This document shows positions 44,899 through 54,764 of a stretch of DNA of 64,000 nt, in pieces. The stretch spans positions 248,001-312,000 of the forward strand of contig NZ_JAHLPX010000007.1 in assembly GCF_018918145.1 (NCBI RefSeq). Direction: 5' to 3'. This DNA is from Anaerotignum sp. MSJ-24. GTDB taxonomy: Bacteria > Bacillota > Clostridia > Lachnospirales > Anaerotignaceae. A program made the translations under genes and the position numbers. Below the pieces are notes generated by a model. It saw only the letters and a list, made by a program, of their open reading frames with translations. It made no database searches and was not told the origin of the DNA. Within the stretch, counting starts at the first letter, position 1. Every line of letters starts with the position of its first letter.

Positions 44899-45408
44899 AT
44901 GATTAGATATAATGTGAAAGTAAATGATCAGATATATCAGGTGGATTTAGAGAAAGCTACAACAACGCAAGGCGCTGAAAATACAGAATCAAGTGCTGAC
45001 ATTTGTTTTGAGGCGATAAAGGCGGAATATGATTATTGTGTAACAAGAGCGGAGAAGATAGAAAACAAGGTTTACATTTTATTGGCTGCTTGCGCATTTG
45101 TGTTTGTCTTATTAACAACGCAGATTGAAAAAACCGGAGAATTAGGGATGCCCCAAAGTAGGTCCGAACTATTAGGAATAATTATATACGTAATATTACT
45201 TGTCGTGGCTGTTATAAGTAATGTTGGAATGCTTGTTATGACTGTTAGACTATTGAAAAGTGTGAGATTTGAAAGATTGAATTCTGGATTGCTATTAGCA
45301 GAAGGAGTGCCAGATGAAAAAGATACAACAGCAGTAAGATTTATTGGAAGGCTCTATGTTCAACACACTGTGAATAACAATGCGGTATTACCGAATATTT
45401 TTTGTTAA
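44899..45408 (+). CDS. Uncharacterised two-TM membrane protein, probably ended early by a frameshift
   Basis: 169 residues. Hydrophilic N-terminal part, then VYILLAACAFVFVLL and LLGIIIYVILLVVAVISNVGMLVMTV membrane segments, and a hydrophilic end stopping after PNIFC. The stop follows a T6 tract (45398-45403). One more T would continue the frame for about 33 codons to a TGA at 45504-45506, adding a third hydrophobic segment (LLSIGFIVLFSTLY). So the listed end may not be the native one. No family recognised. Confidence 0.6.
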   Translation: MIRYNVKVNDQIYQVDLEKATTTQGAENTESSADICFEAIKAEYDYCVTRAEKIENKVYILLAACAFVFVLLTTQIEKTGELGMPQSRSELLGIIIYVILLVVAVISNVGMLVMTVRLLKSVRFERLNSGLLLAEGVPDEKDTTAVRFIGRLYVQHTVNNNAVLPNIFC

Positions 45409-45623
45409 GCATTGGTTTTATTGTGTTATTTTCAACTCTGTATACAACAAGACGTATTGTGTTTGAGCCGATGTCTATTACACAGTACATATTTTTTTCC
45501 TCCTGATTTCTGCTTATTTATTGATTGATATAGTTTAATATTTATTATTGCATTAAATAAATTAAAACCGCTATCATGCAGAAGTTAAATAAATGTTAAA
45601 TACAAATGTTAAAAATGTGCAAA

Positions 45624-45648
45624 AAAATAAGCCTTTCGGCTTATTTTC
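45624..45648 (-). terminator. Terminator of the flavin reductase operon
   Basis: Stem AATAAGCC / GGCTTATT with loop TTTC, followed on the minus strand by seven T, just after the stop at 45658. The rest of 45409-45623 is AT-rich with nothing recognised. Confidence 0.8.
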
Positions 45649-45657
45649 GTTTGTATG

Positions 45658-45888
45658 TTAGTCTTCGTAGCTGAATATTGCGGCTTTCATTTTTTCCAAA
45701 AGCTCGTCTTTGTCAAATTCGTCAAGATCCGTTTCAGCTGAAATCTGTTCAAACTCATCATCTGGAGCAATATAGGAAGCCTCGAAAGGACAAGCTATAT
45801 CCTCATCATAAATAATTTCTCCTTCAATCGCCCATGTATCGTCTGATTTATCGATACTGATTATACAAACTTCATCAATGGGAATCAT
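45658..45888 (-). CDS. Small acidic protein, 76 aa
   Basis: Very acidic (Asp/Glu about one third), no membrane segment, with a CIISIDKSDDTWAIEGEIIYDEDI strand-rich start. It lies 2 bases after the flavin reductase gene and is probably translated with it. A GGTGTAA site overlaps that gene's stop. No family recognised. Confidence 0.6.
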   Translation of the reverse strand: MIPIDEVCIISIDKSDDTWAIEGEIIYDEDIACPFEASYIAPDDEFEQISAETDLDEFDKDELLEKMKAAIFSYED

Positions 45889-45890
45889 AG

Positions 45891-46511
45891 TTACACCTTC
45901 CTCTTTTTATTTGCTTTGTTTACTGATTTTCCGGGTTTTCCGGATTTTTTCTTTTTTCTGACCGAGTAGCCAAAAGAACCGACTGATTTGCCTAAACCGA
46001 AATATTCGCCGTGAGAATAGCATATAGGTTTGGTTTTGTCAAAATGAAATTTTCCGTTTTCATCAAAATATTTGTCATCAACCGAAACGGAAACAACCTC
46101 TGCAATGAATATGTCGTGTGTGCCGCCTGTTTCAATAATCTGCTTTACTCTGCATTCGATATTGACGGGGCTTTCTGCTATTGACGGTGCGCTTACTTCA
46201 TTGCTTTTTGCGGCTGTCAGTCTGGTTTCTTTGAATTTGTCTATATCTCTTCCGCTTTTTACGCCGCAGAAATCCGTTGCCTCAGCAAGAGCCTCGGTTG
46301 TAAGATTTATGACAAATTCCTTATGTTGTTTTATTATGTCGTAGGAAAAACGCTCCGGGCGTACAGATATGTAGGTCATTGCCGGAGATGTGCAAAGAGT
46401 TCCGCACCAGGCGATTGTTATAATATTAGGCTTTTCGAGTGTTCCGCAGGATACCATGACGGCAGGAACAGGATAAAGCACTGTACCCGGCTTCCAGATT
46501 GTCTTAGACAT
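45891..46511 (-). CDS. Flavin reductase-like FMN-binding protein
   Basis: 206 residues. The flavin_reduct fold is seen in PAVMVSCGTLEKPNIITIAWCGTLCTSPAMTYISVRPERFSYDII and KEFVINLTTEALAEATDFCGV. C-terminal tail basic (KKKKSGKPGKSVNKANKKRKV). It binds FMN; the electron acceptor is unknown. Confidence 0.88.
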   Translation of the reverse strand: MSKTIWKPGTVLYPVPAVMVSCGTLEKPNIITIAWCGTLCTSPAMTYISVRPERFSYDIIKQHKEFVINLTTEALAEATDFCGVKSGRDIDKFKETRLTAAKSNEVSAPSIAESPVNIECRVKQIIETGGTHDIFIAEVVSVSVDDKYFDENGKFHFDKTKPICYSHGEYFGLGKSVGSFGYSVRKKKKSGKPGKSVNKANKKRKV

Positions 46512-46689
46512 TTTATTTCTCCCTTATATAAATATAATATTATGAATACGAAAGATATATTATACTATCCCCATAAAATTGTAAATCGGTATTTCTAACA
46601 ATTTTAATAGTTGTAATAATGCAAAAAATTTAGTAACATTATTAAAGATTGATAAATCAAAAAAAGTCAAGCGGAAAGGATAATTTTTT

Positions 46690-48054
46690 ATGAATCTGCC
46701 GGAAGAATATACGCAGCGAATGAAGGAGCTGCTTAAAGATGAATTTGATAACTATATGGCATCGTTCAATGATGAGCGTCTTTACGGAATAAGAGTTAAT
46801 ACATTAAAAATGTCAGTAGACGATTTTTATAATAAAAAGCTTTATGAGCTTGAACCGGTGCAGTGGTGCAAGGAAGGCTTCTATTATAACGGAGCCGATG
46901 TAAGGCCGTCCAAAAGCCCGTATTACCATGCCGGCCTGTATTACCTTCAGGAGCCTTCGGCTATGTCAACAGCGGCTGTTGCGGATATACAGCCGGGTGA
47001 GCGAGTTTTGGACGTATGTGCCGCTCCCGGAGGAAAAAGTACACAGGCAGGAGCTAAGCTTAAAGGCGAAGGAATGCTGGTTACAAATGATATAAGTACA
47101 TCAAGAACAAAGGCTCTTCTCAAAAATGTCGAGCTTTTCGGCTTGACCAATGCTGTTGTGCTCAATGAATCGCCGGACAGGATTGCGGATAGATTTCCTA
47201 TGTTTTTCGATAAAATAATCATTGACGCACCATGCAGCGGCGAAGGAATGTTCAGAAAAGATGCAGACGTAATAAAAGCATGGGGAAAAAATATGTCGGA
47301 TTTCTGTCTTTCGGCACAGTATGAAATACTTGAGGCCTGTGCAAGAGCCGTATGTGACGGAGGATATATAATATATTCAACCTGTACATTTGATCCGGCA
47401 GAGAACGAAAATCAGATAGACGCATTCCTTACAAGACACCCTGAGTTTGAGCTTTGTGAAATACCGCCGGAGCTTGGTCTGGACAGAGGAAGAGCCGAAT
47501 GGAGCAAAAGCGGAAATTCCGAGCTTAAAAAATGCGGAAGACTCTGGCCGCACAAAACTAAGGGCGAAGGACACTTTGTTGCAAAAATGCGTAAAAACGG
47601 AAACGGAGAGAGAACCGAATTTGATCCACAGCCTAAGAAAAAAATAGACGGCTTTGAATATTTTGAGGAATTTATTAAAAATAATATTAATATTGAATTT
47701 AACGGAGATTTTGATAACTTCGGAGAAAAGCTTTATCTTCTGCCGAAAGGAATGCCAAAGCTCAACGGATTAAGAATCGTCCGCAACGGTTGGTATATCG
47801 GCGATATAAAGAAAAAACGCTTTGAGCCGTCACAGGCGTTTGCAATGGGCCTTAAAAAGGAAAACGTAAGGCTCACACAGGAGCTTGATGATTACGAAAC
47901 AGCGGTCAAATATCTTAAGGGTGAAACGTTGGAAACCGACCTTAAGGAGGACGGCTGGGTGCTTGTTACCTTCGACGGGCTTACGCTCGGATGGGCAAAA
48001 AGCCAGAAGGGCAGACTTAAGAATAAATATCTTCCCGGTTGGAAATGGGAGTAA
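46690..48054 (+). CDS. RsmF-like rRNA (cytosine-5-)-methyltransferase
   Basis: 454 residues. NOL1/NOP2/sun family: SAM motif VCAAPGGKSTQ, catalytic DAPCSGEGMFRKD and YSTCTFDPAENE, with the two Cys. A C-terminal region (about 310-454) with a PUA-like end as in RsmF. GGAAAGGA lies before the ATG. It is followed by a YgiQ gene 18 bases downstream. Confidence 0.88.
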   Translation: MNLPEEYTQRMKELLKDEFDNYMASFNDERLYGIRVNTLKMSVDDFYNKKLYELEPVQWCKEGFYYNGADVRPSKSPYYHAGLYYLQEPSAMSTAAVADIQPGERVLDVCAAPGGKSTQAGAKLKGEGMLVTNDISTSRTKALLKNVELFGLTNAVVLNESPDRIADRFPMFFDKIIIDAPCSGEGMFRKDADVIKAWGKNMSDFCLSAQYEILEACARAVCDGGYIIYSTCTFDPAENENQIDAFLTRHPEFELCEIPPELGLDRGRAEWSKSGNSELKKCGRLWPHKTKGEGHFVAKMRKNGNGERTEFDPQPKKKIDGFEYFEEFIKNNINIEFNGDFDNFGEKLYLLPKGMPKLNGLRIVRNGWYIGDIKKKRFEPSQAFAMGLKKENVRLTQELDDYETAVKYLKGETLETDLKEDGWVLVTFDGLTLGWAKSQKGRLKNKYLPGWKWE

Positions 48055-48072
48055 GAAAAGAGGAAAAACAGA

Positions 48073-49992
48073 ATGCCGTTTTTACCTGTAAATAAAAAAG
48101 AAATGCTTGCAAGAGGCTGGGACAAGCCGGACTTTGTATATGTTTGCGGAGATGCCTATGTGGATCATTCTTCGTTTGGTGCGGCAATAATATGCCGTAT
48201 GCTTGAGCATTACGGATATAAGGTTTGTATGCTGCCACAGCCGGATTGGCACAGCACCGAGGATTTTATGAAATTCGGTGAACCGAGGCTGGCTTTTCTG
48301 GTCAGTGCCGGAAACATAGATTCTATGGTAAACCACTATACGGTTGCAAAAAAACGCCGTTCAAAGGACGTATACTCTCCCGGAGGAGAAGGAGGACACC
48401 GTCCCGACAGGGCAACGATAGTTTACTGCAACAAAATAAGAGAGGCATACGGAAAGGTGCCTATTGTAATAGGCGGAATAGAGGCAAGCTTAAGAAGGCT
48501 TTCGCATTATGATTATTGGGACAATAAGGTAAGACGTTCCATACTTTTGGATTCCGGTGCGGATTTACTGCTTTACGGAATGGGTGAGCATCAGATTATT
48601 GAGCTTGCGGAGGCTTTGGACAGCGGAATTCCAATATCGGAAATAACCTATATGAGAGGTACGGTTTACCGTACAAGGGACAAAGAAAGAATAGGAGAAT
48701 GTATATGGCTTCCGTCATATGAAGAGGTCTGCAACGATAAAAATAAATACTGCGAAAGCTTTATGCACCAATATAAAAATACGGATTCGATAACAGCCAA
48801 AACGCTTGTTGAGGAATATCGTGAAGGCTATGTTGTGCAAAATCCTCCGTCAGCACCTCTGGAAACAAACGAGCTTGACGAGGTATATACATTGCCGTTT
48901 ATGCGTACCTATCACCCAATGTATGAAAAATACGGAGGAATACCGGCCATTGAGGAAATTAAATTCAGTATAGCCGCAAACAGAGGTTGTTTCGGAAACT
49001 GCAACTTCTGTGCCATTGTTTTTCATCAGGGCAGAAGAGTTACGGCAAGAAGCGATGATTCGATAGTTGAAGAAGCCAAGCAGATGACGGAGGAAAAGGA
49101 TTTTAAGGGCTATATACATGACGTAGGCGGTCCTACGGCAAACTTTATGCAGCCTGCCTGTGAAAAACAGAAGAAGTTCGGTGCCTGCCGTGACAGACAG
49201 TGTCTTTTTCCGGAAAAGTGTCCTAACCTTGTTGTTGACCACAAAAATTATCTTCGTGTTTTGAGAAAGCTTAGAAAGCTGCCAAAGGTCAAAAAGGTAT
49301 TTATACGTTCCGGAATACGATATGATTACCTTATATACGATAAGGACGAAACATTCTTCAATGAGCTTTGCAAATATCACATAAGCGGACAGCTCAGAGT
49401 TGCACCGGAGCATGTAAGCGACAGAGTTCTCGAAAAAATGGGTAAGCCGTCGAGAGAGGTATATGACCGGTTTGTTAAACGCTTTGGTGAGATAAACAAA
49501 AAATGCGGACTTAATCAGTACTGCATACCTTATCTTATGTCGAGCCATCCCGGAAGTGATCTTCGTGCGGCAATAGAGCTTGCCGAATATCTTCGGGATA
49601 TAGGACATATGCCGGAACAGGTTCAGGACTTTTATCCTACACCGGGAACATTGTCCACCTGTATGTATTATACGGAAACCGATCCGAGAACCGGGAAAAA
49701 GGTTTATGTTCCGAAAAATCCGCATGAAAAGGCAATGCAGAGAGCGCTTATGCAGTACAGACTTCCGGCAAACTATGATATTGTCAAGGAGGCACTCATA
49801 AAGGCACACAGAGAGGATTTAATAGGCTATACACCTCACTGTCTTATACGTCCGGAAAGACCTTCCGCTGTTAAAAATGTCGGTAAAGGAAAGCCGAATC
49901 AGCATGCCAATACAAGAACAAATGAGCAGAATAACAAAAAGAATGTGCAAAAGAAGAAAACAATCAGAAATGTGCATAAAAAATCAAGATAA
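48073..49992 (+). CDS. YgiQ-family radical SAM protein
   Basis: 639 residues. N-terminal domain (about 1-300) with [24 protein letters not shown] and YNKIREA-like segments; radical SAM cluster at [21 protein letters not shown] (CxxxCxxC) and an extra Cys group [21 protein letters not shown]. The C-terminal tail is Lys/Asn-rich. YgiQ enzymes have no settled role. GAGG lies before the start. Confidence 0.88.
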   Translation: MPFLPVNKKEMLARGWDKPDFVYVCGDAYVDHSSFGAAIICRMLEHYGYKVCMLPQPDWHSTEDFMKFGEPRLAFLVSAGNIDSMVNHYTVAKKRRSKDVYSPGGEGGHRPDRATIVYCNKIREAYGKVPIVIGGIEASLRRLSHYDYWDNKVRRSILLDSGADLLLYGMGEHQIIELAEALDSGIPISEITYMRGTVYRTRDKERIGECIWLPSYEEVCNDKNKYCESFMHQYKNTDSITAKTLVEEYREGYVVQNPPSAPLETNELDEVYTLPFMRTYHPMYEKYGGIPAIEEIKFSIAANRGCFGNCNFCAIVFHQGRRVTARSDDSIVEEAKQMTEEKDFKGYIHDVGGPTANFMQPACEKQKKFGACRDRQCLFPEKCPNLVVDHKNYLRVLRKLRKLPKVKKVFIRSGIRYDYLIYDKDETFFNELCKYHISGQLRVAPEHVSDRVLEKMGKPSREVYDRFVKRFGEINKKCGLNQYCIPYLMSSHPGSDLRAAIELAEYLRDIGHMPEQVQDFYPTPGTLSTCMYYTETDPRTGKKVYVPKNPHEKAMQRALMQYRLPANYDIVKEALIKAHREDLIGYTPHCLIRPERPSAVKNVGKGKPNQHANTRTNEQNNKKNVQKKKTIRNVHKKSR

Positions 49993-50013
49993 CGGACAAA
50001 TGTCCGACGGTCA

Positions 50014-50042
50014 TTGACAAAATACGTTGATTTATTTATAAT
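50014..50042 (+). promoter_or_regulatory. Consensus SigA promoter of thrC
   Basis: TTGACA, 17 bases, TATAAT. A small hairpin (CGGACA / TGTCCG) at 49993-50006 lies just upstream and may end the ygiQ transcript. Confidence 0.75.
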
Positions 50043-50074
50043 CAAACTAATTTTATTTTTAAAGGGTGAACAGT

Positions 50075-51547
50075 ATGAAAAATGTGACATATATCGGAAC
50101 AAGAGACAAGAACATAAGATATAAAGCATCAGAGGCAATATTAAAGGGTATCTGCCCGGACGGCGGTCTTTTTATTCCCGAAGAAATGCCTGTAATGGAA
50201 AAGAGCATTGAAGAGCTTACTGAAATGGATTACAGAAACCTTGCTTATGAGGTTATGAGCCTTTTCTTTACCGATTTTACAGAAGACGAGCTTCGTTACT
50301 GCATTAATAACGCATATGATTCAAAATTCGATACGGACAAAATAGCTCCCGTTGTCGAAAAGGACGGAGTCTATTTCCTTGAGCTTTTCCATGGCAAAAC
50401 AATCGCTTTTAAGGATATGGCACTTTCCATACTTCCTTATCTTATGAAAACATCCGCGAAGAAGAACAATATTGATAAGGAAATAGTTATTCTTACCGCA
50501 ACATCGGGAGATACAGGAAAGGCCGCACTTGAAGGCTTTGCTGATGTTGAAGGAACAAGAATAATCGTGTTCTATCCCGATGGCGGCGTAAGTCCCGTAC
50601 AGAGAATGCAGATGGTAACACAGAAGGGCAAAAATGTATGTGTTGCCGCAATAACAGGAAACTTTGATGATGCACAGAGTGCCGTTAAATCGATATTCAC
50701 AGATGCGGAAATGATAAAAGAGCTTGATAATAAGGGCTTTATGTTCTCGTCCGCAAACTCAATCAATATAGGCAGACTTATTCCTCAGGTTGCATATTAC
50801 TGGTATGCTTACTGCCAGCTTGTTAAGGACGGAAAGATAAAGGTCGGAGATAAGATTAACTTCACTGTTCCGACCGGAAACTTCGGAAACATTCTTGCCG
50901 GATATTTTGCCAAGAAAATGGGACTTCCCGTAAATAAATTCGTTTGTGCGTCAAACAGCAATAAGGTACTTTATGATTTCTTCAAAACAGGTACATATGA
51001 CAAAAACCGTGAATTTATACTTACAACAAGCCCTTCAATGGATATTCTTATTTCAAGCAACCTTGAAAGACTTGTATGTATGCTTACTTCACAGGAGGAA
51101 ACAGCCAAGCTTATGAAATCTCTTGCCGAAAAGGGCGAGTATTCAATGACGGCAAAGGCTGATGATATTGTCGGAGAATATGCGGACGAAGAGGAAACAG
51201 CGACAGCCATAAGAACAATGTATACAAATGCGGATTATGTTCTTGATACCCATACAGCCGTTGCATATGCTGCTTATAATAAATATATAGAAGAAAGCGG
51301 AGATACAACACCGACAGTTATTGTATCAACAGCAAGCCCTTATAAATTCGCAAAGGACGTATGCACAGCCATTGACGAAAAATATAAAGACTGCGATCCT
51401 TTCGAGCTTATGAAGGAGCTTGAAAAGATAAGCGGAGTTAAAATTCCCGCACCTGTTGTTGATATAGAAAAGAGAGAGATACTTCACAACAACCTCTGTG
51501 AACGTGAAAAAATAAAAGACTTCGTAAGAGCACAGCTTAATAAATAA
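50075..51547 (+). CDS. thrC: Threonine synthase
   Basis: 490 residues. PLP-dependent enzyme from O-phosphohomoserine to threonine. PLP Lys in HGKTIAFKDMALSIL, then TATSGDTGKAALEG and VPTGNFGNILAGYFAK. The length and the LFIPEEMP opening match ThrC. ATG 50075 follows AAAGGG by 8 bases and is preferred to GTG 50066. It is a single-gene unit. Confidence 0.95.
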   Translation: MKNVTYIGTRDKNIRYKASEAILKGICPDGGLFIPEEMPVMEKSIEELTEMDYRNLAYEVMSLFFTDFTEDELRYCINNAYDSKFDTDKIAPVVEKDGVYFLELFHGKTIAFKDMALSILPYLMKTSAKKNNIDKEIVILTATSGDTGKAALEGFADVEGTRIIVFYPDGGVSPVQRMQMVTQKGKNVCVAAITGNFDDAQSAVKSIFTDAEMIKELDNKGFMFSSANSINIGRLIPQVAYYWYAYCQLVKDGKIKVGDKINFTVPTGNFGNILAGYFAKKMGLPVNKFVCASNSNKVLYDFFKTGTYDKNREFILTTSPSMDILISSNLERLVCMLTSQEETAKLMKSLAEKGEYSMTAKADDIVGEYADEEETATAIRTMYTNADYVLDTHTAVAYAAYNKYIEESGDTTPTVIVSTASPYKFAKDVCTAIDEKYKDCDPFELMKELEKISGVKIPAPVVDIEKREILHNNLCEREKIKDFVRAQLNK

Positions 51548-51555
51548 GCTTACCG

Positions 51556-51587
51556 ATACCGTTATGTATAATACATAGCGGTATTTT
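51556..51587 (+). terminator. Terminator of thrC
   Basis: Stem ATACCGTTATGTAT / ATACATAGCGGTAT followed by TTTTT. The convergent helicase gene has its own terminator next to it. Confidence 0.8.
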
Positions 51588-51593
51588 TCCGCA

Positions 51594-51636
51594 AAAAAAC
51601 GGCTGTCCTATGCGTTTAGCATATTACAGCCGATTG
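51594..51636 (-). terminator. Terminator of the DEAD-box helicase gene
   Basis: On the minus strand CGGCTGT / ACAGCCG with an AT-rich loop, followed by seven T. Confidence 0.75.
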
Positions 51637-51641
51637 TGTTG

Positions 51642-53240
51642 TTATTTTTTCTTTGCTATTTCGATATTTACTTTTTTGCCCTTTATTTTGCTGTTTTTCA
51701 TTGCCGTCATAATATCCTTGACATATTCGCCGGGAACGTCAACAAATGTATAGTCGTCATAAATATCGACATGACCGATTGATTTTCCGGGAATTCCGGC
51801 TTCGCCTGCAAATGCACCGACAATATCCTTTGCACGGATTTTATTTTTCTTTCCGGCATTGATAAAAAGACGAACCATGCTGTCGCCGGCATCACCGTAA
51901 ATTTCTGTTCCGCCGTAATTAATGTCGTCATCAAAATCAGATGAAATAATATCGTTGAGTGCAAGCTTGAGAAGTGCTGCGGCAATGTCGGTTGCGGCAA
52001 GCTCATCATCATTTACCATGTTTCCGACAATTTCAACATACTTGCTTAAGCCGCCTTCTTCGATAACGTCCTTAACCTGATCAAGGAAGTTATTTGTTTT
52101 GATTTCCTCAATGTCGCTGAGAGTAGGAAGCTTTTTCTGTATAATTTTTGTCTTTGTGTAACGCATTATGTCACGAAGCTTATATATCTCCTTGCCTACG
52201 CAGAAGGTGAAGGCACGGCCGCTTCTTCCGGCACGTCCTGTTCTTCCGATACGGTGAACATAATATTCATCGTCCTGAGGAACATCATAGTTGAATACAA
52301 TGTCAACATCGTCAACGTCAATACCTCTTGCGGCAACGTCCGTTGCAACAAGAATTTCTATTGTGCCGTTTCTGAATTTCTGCATTACCTTGTCACGCTG
52401 AGCCTGTTTTAAGTCACCGTGAAGCGCTTCGGCGAAATATCCTCTGCCCTGAAGCTGTTCAACAACCTCGTCAACACGTTTCTTTGTATTGCAGAAAACG
52501 ATTGAAAGCTTTGGGCTGTACATATCAATTATACGGCAGAGTGCGTCCGGCTTTGTTTTTTCCTTTACGTCAAAATATGATTGCTCAATATTGGGAACGG
52601 TAAGCTCTTTTCTTGTTACCTTTATATATTCGGGTTTTTTAAGGTAGCGTTTTGATAAATCGAGAATTTCGTTGCTCATTGTTGCGGAGAACATAACTGT
52701 CTGTCTTTCCTCCGGAACCTTAAGCATTATTGTTTCAATATCATCTCTGAAGCCCATGTCGAGCATTTCGTCAGCCTCGTCAAGAACTACATATTTAACA
52801 GTGCTCATTTTGAGAGTATGTCTTCTCATGTGGTCCATAACTCGTCCCGGTGTACCGATTATTACCTGAACGCCCTTTCTGAGTGCGGCTATCTGTCTGT
52901 CGATGGGCTGGCCTCCGTAAATAGGAAGAACCTTTATATTGTCCTTATATTTAAGGAACTTTCTGAATTCTTCGCTTACCTGTATGGCAAGCTCTCTCGT
53001 CGGGCAGAGAATAAGTGCCTGTAAGCTTTTGTTTTCGGGATCGAGCATTTCAAGACAGGGAAGACCAAAAGCGGCTGTTTTTCCCGTACCTGTCTGTGAC
53101 TGGCCGATTATGTCTTTTCCGTCCATAATTACCGATATTGCCTGTGACTGAATGGGTGTTGCTTCTTCGAAACCCATATCTTTAACGGCTCTGACAATAT
53201 CATCGGATAAATTCATTTCTTCAAATTTAAGATTTTCCAT
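51642..53240 (-). CDS. DEAD-box RNA helicase (DeaD/CshA-like) with DbpA-type RNA-binding tail
   Basis: 532 residues. Q motif (ATPIQSQAI), Walker A QTGTGKTAAFG, PTRELAIQVS, DEAD in VLDEADEM, SAT, and the helicase C motifs VATDVAARGIDV and HRIGRTGRAGRSG. The C-terminal part has a DbpA-type RNA-binding domain (MVRLFINAGKKNKIRAKDIVGAFAGEAGI). It remodels RNA in ribosome assembly, cold or stress. ATG 53240 follows AAAGGAATAAC; the frame extends upstream only as a by-product. Confidence 0.92.
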   Translation of the reverse strand: MENLKFEEMNLSDDIVRAVKDMGFEEATPIQSQAISVIMDGKDIIGQSQTGTGKTAAFGLPCLEMLDPENKSLQALILCPTRELAIQVSEEFRKFLKYKDNIKVLPIYGGQPIDRQIAALRKGVQVIIGTPGRVMDHMRRHTLKMSTVKYVVLDEADEMLDMGFRDDIETIMLKVPEERQTVMFSATMSNEILDLSKRYLKKPEYIKVTRKELTVPNIEQSYFDVKEKTKPDALCRIIDMYSPKLSIVFCNTKKRVDEVVEQLQGRGYFAEALHGDLKQAQRDKVMQKFRNGTIEILVATDVAARGIDVDDVDIVFNYDVPQDDEYYVHRIGRTGRAGRSGRAFTFCVGKEIYKLRDIMRYTKTKIIQKKLPTLSDIEEIKTNNFLDQVKDVIEEGGLSKYVEIVGNMVNDDELAATDIAAALLKLALNDIISSDFDDDINYGGTEIYGDAGDSMVRLFINAGKKNKIRAKDIVGAFAGEAGIPGKSIGHVDIYDDYTFVDVPGEYVKDIMTAMKNSKIKGKKVNIEIAKKK

Positions 53241-53402
53241 GTTATTCCTTTCAAAATAGATTATTACAAATGCAACAAATGAACCTATTATATCAGTTGA
53301 AAAAAGAATTTGCAATAAGAATATTAATAGTTTATAATTAATTAGTCTTAAATTGTCAAAATATTCATTTTCATAATAAGTTTGTACGGATTGGAGATAT
53401 TT

Positions 53403-54203
53403 ATGCAGTTTTTAAAAGCTTTAATTTTGGGACTTGTTCAGGGCTTTGGGGAGTTTCTTCCCGTCAGCAGCTCCGGCAATCTTTATTTTTTCAGCAATCT
53501 TATGAACACAAGTGCAGATACACTGTCATTTGATATTTTGGTTCATACGGCGTCACTTCTTGCAATTGTTCTTTTGTTCTATAAAGATTGGCTTCATATC
53601 ATTAAAAATAAGTTTTCGCCGTTTAATAGGAATTTACTGATAAGCTGTATTCCTTCTATTATAATAACGCTTATATTCCAGAAGAAAATAGAAACTTATT
53701 TCTATGTCAGCAGAGCATTCGGTCTTTGCTTTATATTTACCGGAGCGGTTCTGTTTTATGAAACAATGTACCGTCCGGGTAAAAAAAGCCTTAAAGGAAT
53801 GAACGTGAAGGATTCACTTATAATCGGTGTATTCCAGATGTTCGGAAACATTCCCGGAGTTTCAAGAGTCGGCCTTACGGTATGCGGAGGACTTCAGCAG
53901 GGCTATAACGGAAAGGCCGCCGTTAAATATGCTTATCTGCTTTCGGTTCCGGCGTTGATAGGAAGAATTGTTGCAGACCTTATTCAGATTTATTCGAGAA
54001 CATCAGAACCGGTTATAACCGACGTATTCGGATTTTTCCCTATGCTTATTGCCTTTGTTGCGGCTTTTGCTGCATCGGTAGTTGCGATAAGACTTATGCA
54101 GAGATTGGCAGGAAAAGCAAAGTTCAGAGGCTTTGCATATTATCTGTTTGCACTCGGAATAATTACAATGCTGGATATGTTTGTACTTGTTAAAATCTTT
54201 TGA
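53403..54203 (+). CDS. uppP: Undecaprenyl-diphosphatase UppP/BacA family, divergent active site
   Basis: 266 residues, several membrane helices. The first motif reads LGLVQGFGEFLPVSSSGN: the usual His after SSSG/SSTG is Asn, and the first Glu of the paired Glu residues is Gln. The second motif is PGVSRVGLTV rather than PGxSRSG. The family recycles undecaprenyl pyrophosphate for wall and polysaccharide synthesis; with these changes activity is uncertain. ATG 53403 follows GGAG. Confidence 0.8.
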   Translation: MQFLKALILGLVQGFGEFLPVSSSGNLYFFSNLMNTSADTLSFDILVHTASLLAIVLLFYKDWLHIIKNKFSPFNRNLLISCIPSIIITLIFQKKIETYFYVSRAFGLCFIFTGAVLFYETMYRPGKKSLKGMNVKDSLIIGVFQMFGNIPGVSRVGLTVCGGLQQGYNGKAAVKYAYLLSVPALIGRIVADLIQIYSRTSEPVITDVFGFFPMLIAFVAAFAASVVAIRLMQRLAGKAKFRGFAYYLFALGIITMLDMFVLVKIF

Positions 54204-54212
54204 TGATTTTTC

Positions 54213-54240
54213 TTGACTTTGAAAAACTATATGTTAAAAT
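54213..54240 (+). promoter_or_regulatory. Promoter of the pheST leader
   Basis: TTGACT, 16 bases, TAAAAT, just downstream of uppP and upstream of the T-box. Confidence 0.55.
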
Positions 54241-54249
54241 AACTTGTGT

Positions 54250-54528
54250 ATATTGACAATAACTGTGATGGCGAAAAGTAATACGGAGGTTTTTCACAGA
54301 GAGAGGACGTATCAAACCGATGCTGTAAGCGTCCTTGCTAAAATTACCGTTATGAAGTTCACGCCGGAGTCGGTTTGCTGAAAATAGCAGTAGGCAGATC
54401 CGTCAGCTGCACGTTACGCAGACGTACCGTTTTTATTGCGGTATTGATGAGCGTCTGTCTTAAAAGACAGAAATTAGGGTGGTACCACGGATATAGTCTT
54501 CGTCCCTTTCAGGGACGGAGATTTTTTT
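54250..54528 (+). ncRNA. T-box riboswitch, phenylalanine-specific
   Basis: T-box sequence AGGGTGGTACCACGG at 54476-54490 with terminator stem CGTCCC / GGGACG and seven T to about 54528. The specifier codon is TTC (54358-54360) in GAAGTTCAC, read by tRNA-Phe. It controls pheST. The 5' end near 54250 is estimated from the promoter. Confidence 0.9.
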
Positions 54529-54539
54529 ATGCTAATGGG

Positions 54540-54755
54540 TAAATTCAGAAAAGTTATTTTTCTGATATAATACGGCTTTAAAAAGTCGGCCGGTTCAAAT
54601 TAATATAAATTTTTAAATTTAGTGATATTACCCCAAAAATCATTTGTCAAAATGATTTTTAATAAAGTTTAGATCGAACCTTTTTAAAGGTTCGCTGGGT
54701 ATGGGACAGAGTCCCGTAGCTTTTAAAATTATTTTTGTAAAATAGCTGAAAGGAG
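54540..54755 (+). repeat. Hairpin-rich insert between the T-box and pheS
   Basis: Contains TCAGAAAA / TTTTTCTGA, AAATCATT / AAATGATTT, CGAACCTTT / AAAGGTTCG and GGGAC / GTCCC hairpins. The last two, with GCTGGG between, look like a dispersed intergenic element of Oscillospirales genomes (from memory, not checked). No gene. It adds about 200 bases to the leader downstream of the T-box. Confidence 0.5.
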
Positions 54756-54764
54756 TTATATATA

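Noticed and set aside
48850-49809. 319-codon minus-strand frame
   Set aside because: Antisense to the YgiQ gene, with no ribosome binding site or family pattern.
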